From NCBI GenBank assembly GCA_914767715.1, contig OU612073.1:4030001-4094000 (forward strand): 64,000 nt of DNA, in the 5' to 3' direction. Position numbers and translations under genes: made by a program. Every line of letters begins with the position of its first letter. The first letter of the stretch is position 1. The notes under the pieces are model-generated. The model had not been told where the DNA came from. It ran no database searches and saw only the letters and a program-made list of their open reading frames with translations. This document shows positions 57,194 through 64,000 of the stretch, piece after piece. Origin of the DNA: Membranipora membranacea. Lineage: Eukaryota; Bryozoa; Gymnolaemata; Cheilostomatida; Membraniporidae.

Positions 57194-60100
57194 TGTATAT
57201 CTATCTGAACACCGGCTCGGTACTCTGAATCTCTGACCCAACCATGACCTTGGCTTGGTACTCTGATACCATGACCTGACCTTGACTTGACCATACCTTC
57301 TTGCTGCCTTTTATCAGTTCTTCAATTTCAACTTGCATGAAAACAGCTTTCTTTTGGCGCCGCTTTTCAAACAAGTATTTACCGCGATTTTTACGTACAG
57401 AGTTTGCTGTTATTTTTTCAAAGTCTCCCAAAATATTTTCAAACTTCAGAGACAGCTACCCTGTTGTGGCACCCTGTGTTCATTAAGCTTTCTTATATCC
57501 TGTGATGTATTAGCAGTTCATTTATATAATATTTGTGATCAAATAACCGAACTACATGGTTCTCTTTGGCCACCATAGATTTGTACCAGTGTAACAAGTT
57601 CATGATGTCGACGAAAAGCGAGTTACTGCTTTGATTCATATATACTGTTTATGATCTTGTTTCCTGGTATTTGTACCATAATGTACTTTTTATTCCAGAC
57701 AAGTCTGAGTTCTCTTATCTTTAAAATTCAGCGGAAGTGAGGCATTTTGAGTTATACTAAAATCTAGTTTAACACAAAGTTCCTGCTGTTAAAGACTGAG
57801 ATCTTCTCAGACTTGTCCGATCCATAAATGGTATGGTAGGGGCTTACCCATCCCACCCCATGCATAATACAAATAGTTATGATTTATTTTTTACTATTCA
57901 TTTTTCATCCTTGTCAGTTCAAACCATGTTAATAGACTATAACTCATGTCAAATGACAGACCGGTGATGTATTATTGTGTTAAATCGCTAAACTGCTTTC
58001 TCTCTCAACACCTCATAAGCTGATTAATGTGATTATAGATTTAAATATTGATTTATATGTGCTTATAGCTTTCGCTTTCAAATAAATTTATTCATCAAAA
58101 TGATAATGATAGAAAATTCTTTTCTGTTATAATTTGAATTCAAGCATTTTCCGTGAAGAAGAAGCTATTATTAGCAAGGGGGACAGCATAATGAGTATTG
58201 CACTACCAGGTTTGTTCTCTCTAATTAGTCCTTGTTTGGCTGCCGAAACAGTTTTAAATCCTTGCCCTTACCTAATCAAAGTTCTCATGAATTGATATAA
58301 AGACTTGTGGCAAGATGTAACAAAGATACTAAATACTGGATGAAATGTCAAGAAAACTGGTTTGTTCTGTGCAGATTACTCTTCTTTGTCTGAAATGATC
58401 ACAAACGATACAAGCCCAGAGGTTAAAAAGTGGCATATAAAGTTTTATAAAGCTATATATAAAGCTTTGTAAAGCTAGAAAGCTGTATAATTTAAAGCCG
58501 ACCCACCAGTATACATCGCCATGTCAGTATTAGTATTTTGTAGAAGAGAGCACTTTGCTCTCACTTATGACAATGGATGGGTGGTGCTTACAGTAGCTGA
58601 TAAGCTTACCGATAATCTCATTACTCAACATTCTTCACAATGAGCTATGCCAATATGAGAACATTATGGCTTTTTTGCAATTCCATTATGCATAGTTCCT
58701 TGTATAGTGAATTAATGGCCTATTTAATAACATTGTACACCAGGTAGGCAAGAAACACAGCTGGTTCTATCTAATATCAGGTGGTATAAATTCTGTGATA
58801 GTAAAACTTTGAGTAGATAAATTCAGGTACAAATGATAGTTAAGATTGGCTTAATGAACTATAATTTTGATAAGTGGTATATTGCCAATGTACTGCTAAA
58901 GGGTACAGTTTACTTAGTACTGAAGCGCAGCATCCCATTTCCTGATCTATGTACGTCAACACCTTAATTGTTGGCAAGGGAAAGTTTGAAACCAGTCACT
59001 GTTTGTCACACTGTTATGACTTGCGATAATTCGCTGACAGATACATGTGTTTATTGTTTTATAGTGATTGATAACTTTTAATTAAACAATGCACTTTTCT
59101 AATAAACGGTATGATACGAGTGATTTCATCATCAGGAAGGGTTTTGAGGAAGCTATCCTCAAAGAAAATAATAATAAGATGATCACGCTTTTGTAATTTT
59201 TTTCGTTCTTCTCATATTACAGAGAACTCTACTGATTCATCTAACCTCCCTGTAATCATACAATGCTCCTTTACTTCAGTCCTCCCCACATATTAGACAT
59301 TCAGTCCTAACTCATAGTAATGCTTTATAATTATAAATACCCGCTACCTTCATCCTTAAAGGTAAATTACTAGGCGTGTGGCTTTGTTCGTTTTATAAAA
59401 CACAACCGTATTGTATACTTGGGTAGTTATGCGGATGTGTAGTAATAAGGTCAGTCCCATCTCAACCACAAACACTCCTTAAAAACTTTGAGAATTACGG
59501 AATTACATAATCATAAACAACCTCATAGTATGGTTAGTCTTTATAAGTCAAAACAGTGATTAATTAGTTTGATCCCTAAACTCTTCCTTTTCCTATCAGA
59601 CAGCCAACCCCCCCCCCCCCCATCTCGACAGAATATTAATAAGGTTTGTATATTCATTTGTAGATTAGATTATAACAGCAGACATTTCAGATAAGTGTAT
59701 GATGAAACAGATTGGACATCTGAAGTCATATTATATAATTATGACTTGATGATTGCAGTTGAGTTGTTGTAGGGCGTCCCTCAAAGATCATCGGTCTGAG
59801 GAAGATCAACCTGGTTGGCTCTAAGTCCAAGGAATCATAAACGTATCCAATTTTAATTTTGAAATGATTATAATTCCTCTCGGGTAATGACCGGCACCTT
59901 GGTAGCAGAAATGCATATACATGCATATTAACAGATCAAAGTTGTAACTTTCATCACATTCGTTTAGAGATGTATTAAAAACTATGGCATGTAATCATAT
60001 ATTGATATATGATTTCCTATTTCATTACTAGCCTATTATATTCTCACAGAGTAAGGATATCCTAACTATGGGATTATACTGATATGTTGGCAATCATCAA

Positions 60101-63100
60101 TCTTTTACCCACTGCTTATTGTGCTAAGGCGAGAAAAACCTAATTAGGGTTTATAATTGCGTACATATTAATATTTTGAATGAAATATGACAGTTTTGCA
60201 AATTATAGGAATAGCCGAGCAATTCGGTAATCAAAAAATCTCTTTGATATGGGCTGAGATCAATGAAGTCCCTCCCTCAAGCTGAGAATGGAGAAGCTTT
60301 ACAACCCACAGGGTTCTGTTATTATGATAATCTACACCTGGCGTCATCAGGTTCATCCCTGCCTCTCACAATAATAAACATGTACAGCCATAACCTCATT
60401 TATTTTCTTTAAACAAATGTTTTTTACTGAATATACATACATGTAACTCTCTGGTCTGTTCTATCAGGTAATACAGACAGGACTCTTTTTTTTTATCAAT
60501 AGATGATACAAAAAGTGAATACAATGTGCGATGCGCTGTGTTGATACAGGCTGGCAGAGTTCAGCGTCGCTAGAAAACCAGATAAGCATGCTAAATATCA
60601 TGGATATCATACCTCATCAAAAATTATGTAACTCACTTGAAAAAAAAACCGTCCTTTGTGAAACTGTTGTATTTACCAACATAATAGGAGAGCTTTGTCA
60701 ATACCAACCTCTGAAAGAACTAACTTTCTTTTGTCTAGTCACATACGGTGTATACCAAAGATCTAAAGAAACGGCTATCAATTACAGTTTTAAAGTCGAT
60801 ATATGAACATTGCAGGCAGTTACACAATACCATGACTAAGACAATAAACCTTCGTCAGTTTTGTCAGTGAGAGTGTTACATATAATATGTCACATATATC
60901 ACAAGCAGATCACCACCAGTTGGCACTACGTCAGACGACTGTATGCCAGACAGCCATAATGAAATATAAGTGAATTATGTTTTCCTCTTCAGCTTACAAT
61001 CGTAAAGGACACGACTTCCATACCGCCCTTCTCTGAGTAATACTTCAGTTGCAACAGGACCAGATCAAAAGGAGAACCCTCATAAATGTCCTTAACACAA
61101 TGAAACATAACAATCCATCACTTACTGGTTTGATCACCTGACAAATTCAAATAACTAATCCCTTTTATAAAACAGTTAATGCTTCATTACTGCTTCATCA
61201 GAATGCAACCTAGCGAAAGACAATTGTGAGCCCTGTAAAGTACATTGTTATGGTGTATATTAAAGGTTTGATGGCGCCAATTCGACAAATGACTTTTTTG
61301 TTAGTTACATTTTATTGAAGTTTTTTTACAATTTGTCTTCTTCGAGTCTCATTCTGCAACAGTTGGAAAAATCATCTAAATTAATATAAGTACAGTGGAT
61401 CCGGTATTAATAGAAGTACAGTGGACCCGGTATGTGTAATGTCGGTCTATCTATCAATACTCTTAACTATTTACAGCAGATCTTTATGACTATTTTTTTA
61501 GAGTAAAAGCGGACAATAACGTTGATTTGAAATCATTGAGAAAATAACTTTTTTGTGACTTATAATTAAAACTAGATGGGGGAGTGGCATTAATATGATT
61601 GCCTACTTGCTCTCAGTATATTTCATATAATAAATTAGTTATTTGTAACTTGAGCTACCATCACTGCGATCTGACCCTCCCACTAGACTACTTAGGGCAG
61701 GCTAGCGAAGAAGACTTTCGACGGGACTTTCTGGAATTAAAATAACTGAGGAAAGACCCGAATTTCTTGGGAATTCCTGTTTAAAGTTGCATTGTGGGAA
61801 TTGCAATGGCAATGGGAATAGCCTTCACAAACCAGTGATTGTTGAAATTGTCCTGGTACATGAAAATGCTTTAGAAATGTATGTGATTAACGACAAGGCT
61901 TGCCCCGAAAAGTAACCACTAGTTGCAAAGACGTTTGTCTATATTGTACCATTCGCTATTTGTGAACAATTTTAATTACCACTAGACTTGTAACTCCCAT
62001 GACATGTTTGAGATTATTTCAGCATATTATAGAATCACAACTTGGCAAACATAAAATGTGGGCGCAACTGTCAAATAATCATTGCCAAATACACGCTACT
62101 ATACAGCAACAAAATATGTAAAAAGGGATACTTTAATGAAAATGCCGAAATATTAAATTAATATTCATCATAATACTCAATAACTGACAACATTTAGTTC
62201 AATCAATTGGCCAGCCATTTATTAAACCAGCGGGTTTTAAAGGTATTTTCATATTAATATATCAGAGTAACAAGTGCTTGAAATAAATTATTAGCACTTC
62301 TAGATGTCTCATATTTAATGTCAGTGAATAATCGTCGGCAATCACAGCTAACAGTGCTCAACCAGGGAGTATGTCCAAATCTCTCCGGGCCTCAATATAA
62401 TTTAGAGTAGTGTAACTTGGGACAATGTAATAGCTGCCATCAAAATATAACCAATGGTGTCCGCAGTGGTGCTATTTATTTGAATAGCTTTTTCAGAAAT
62501 TGAAGGTTTGAGTGCAATGAGCTGTGATAATTGCTGACCAGCATGGCCCCCATTTGGGTTATAAATATCAATGGCTATCGCTGCTCTGGTAAAAAAAAAA
62601 GAGAAATTTACCTTCTTTTCTTTTTTGAGCCGTGACCACCAATACGGTATTTCTCTACCATCAGGGAGGAAAACACAACAGTAAATCAAATGGAATTAAT
62701 CTACAAAATCTTGATGTAGGCTCTCATGAAAACTTCTAGAAAGAAAATTGAATGAAAGTTCTGAGCAAAACTTTATGTTGTAGGATAAGAGGTAGTTGAT
62801 TCAACAAACAGCGTTAGAACTTGTGTTTTTTGTAGTAGTTTTTGAGCTTACTGTGGGAGCGCTTAAACTTTTGCCGTGTGATTAATCCCTCTTTGATGCT
62901 GATTTTTTTAATATCGTTGACAAAAAACAAAAAACAATGTTTTGCCTGGGTGACATTCCGTTAACCACTATGATAGTACTACTATAAAAGTACTTCTGGC
63001 ACAAATTAAGTCACAACTTTCAATTCTGATGAAATGAGGTCACTTGAGAGGCATGAATTGGAGTATTTTTTGTCAACCAGTCTGATCAAAGTCCCCGAGC

Positions 63101-64000
63101 AAACGCAACAAATGCAACACAAGCATAAAACCCGATTTTACAAGCCTGATTTAACCAGTATATTAGAAAAGTACTCACAAACCAACAAAAAGTTCAAAAT
63201 TTCCTAATTTTAATTCTCAAAAAATCAACTAACAGATAATGGTATATTTGTGAGGATACGGTTTATCACCTCATGTAAATGGTGAACTTTTACATTTTTA
63301 AAAGTACTCATCAAACACAAAAAATTAAAATTGTTAAAATTTGTTATTTTTTTAAAAGCCACTAAAAAAGCATCTCTTAAGTCAGTTGTGTGGAAACATG
63401 ATTAAGACATCAAGTGTATGGGATAAGGGGGTTCATCTCTCAATTGTTTACATTTATGATATTTCAAATTTTACATGTTTTTTGCTGTATATTTATATCG
63501 TTTGAAACAACAATTAAACCCGACCTTTTTGTGAAGATTTAATTGCTAACTATCTAAAAATGTGCAGTTTGTAGCCTTAGTCTATACTAAAGGGGTACTT
63601 ATGATTGATAATCTAAAGGGCACTAGCGCTATACACGATAGTTAATGAAACCATTAATGAATCTACCGTAACAGAACCAAAAGTTGTGTGCCCCAAACAC
63701 CCAAACACATATAAGATGTAATAGATAATAAATATATAACAAACTATATAAATAATCATTGATGAAAATTCTCAATAGTTTCCAAGAGATTCATCTTAGA
63801 CTCGGCAATGAAGGAACTAGCTATGCAAAAAAAGGGCGAAATTTCAATCGGCACATTATGACAAATGATTTGTCGAATTTAGAGAACAGATCATTGTATA
63901 CATGGTTTTTGACCTCTTGGCCAACCAACGATAATTAATTTCTACGTCCGTAAATGACAATCATGGTTTACAAGCAAAATTTCTTTTTCTTGGCACATGA
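57194..64000. other. 6.8 kb intergenic or unannotated flank
   Basis: No gene can be supported. The DNA is AT-rich with homopolymer runs (for example poly-C near 59606) and a short direct repeat at 61391-61434. One minus-strand open stretch at 62402-62585 has an acceptor-like start and is discussed under rejected items. Confidence 0.5.
61391..61434. repeat. Short direct repeat
   Basis: GTACAGTGGATCCGGTAT and GTACAGTGGACCCGGTAT lie about 26 bases apart in otherwise featureless DNA. Confidence 0.85.

Noticed and set aside
62402-62585. Minus-strand exon-like stretch: T-rich tract and AG, then about 60 open codons (ICDIYNPNGGH-type text ending in a hydrophobic tail) and a stop
   Set aside because: Could be a last exon, but I found no upstream exon, no start and no recognisable family. 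Left as a weak lead.

Overview
The window is nuclear DNA of an invertebrate animal. It is AT-rich, introns are short (mostly 100-750 bases) with GT-AG borders, and small fold-back elements are scattered through introns and intergenic DNA. The main gene is a polycystin-1/REJ-type receptor-channel, a family I know only from animals and close relatives. I cannot assign a phylum from sequence alone.

Layout. (1) 195-44578, plus strand: one giant polycystin-1-like gene. I could chain 80 coding exons whose splice phases all agree. They total 13,764 coding bases (4,587 residues plus stop), and the true 5' end lies left of the window. Domain order: C-type lectin domain (CTLD), WSC, a CTLD split around a second CTLD, PKD repeats (some split by other modules), calcium-binding EGF, more PKD repeats, REJ, GAIN/GPS, TM1, PLAT, then ten further membrane segments ending in a polycystin/TRPP channel and a coiled-coil tail. 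(2) 45253-46459, minus strand: a compact TATA-driven gene for a 135-residue secreted protein with a six-cysteine head and a Tyr/Gln/Pro/His repeat tail. (3) 54590-57193, plus strand: a TATA-driven five-exon gene for an unrecognised 199-residue secreted cysteine-containing protein. (4) 46.5-54.6 kb and 57.2-64 kb hold no gene I can support, only inverted and direct repeats.

The most unusual feature is the ectodomain of the large gene. Four times, one domain is interrupted in mid-fold by another: CTLD in CTLD, CTLD in PKD, EGF in PKD-like, and a 'VWRP...VQPGDLLG' domain in PKD. In the three clearest cases the inserted block has matching phase-1 borders, so removing it keeps the frame and reunites the two host halves. 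The GPS keeps its cysteine frame and its Ser, but the usual His two residues before the Ser is Met, so self-cleavage may be lost. Two polybasic (furin-like) sites lie upstream of the GPS. In an ungapped alignment the pore position of the polycystin-2 Leu-Gly-Asp filter reads Leu-Asn-Lys.

The three genes show no evident functional link. The large one probably encodes a membrane receptor/channel subunit that acts with a polycystin-2 partner, and the two small ones encode secreted proteins.
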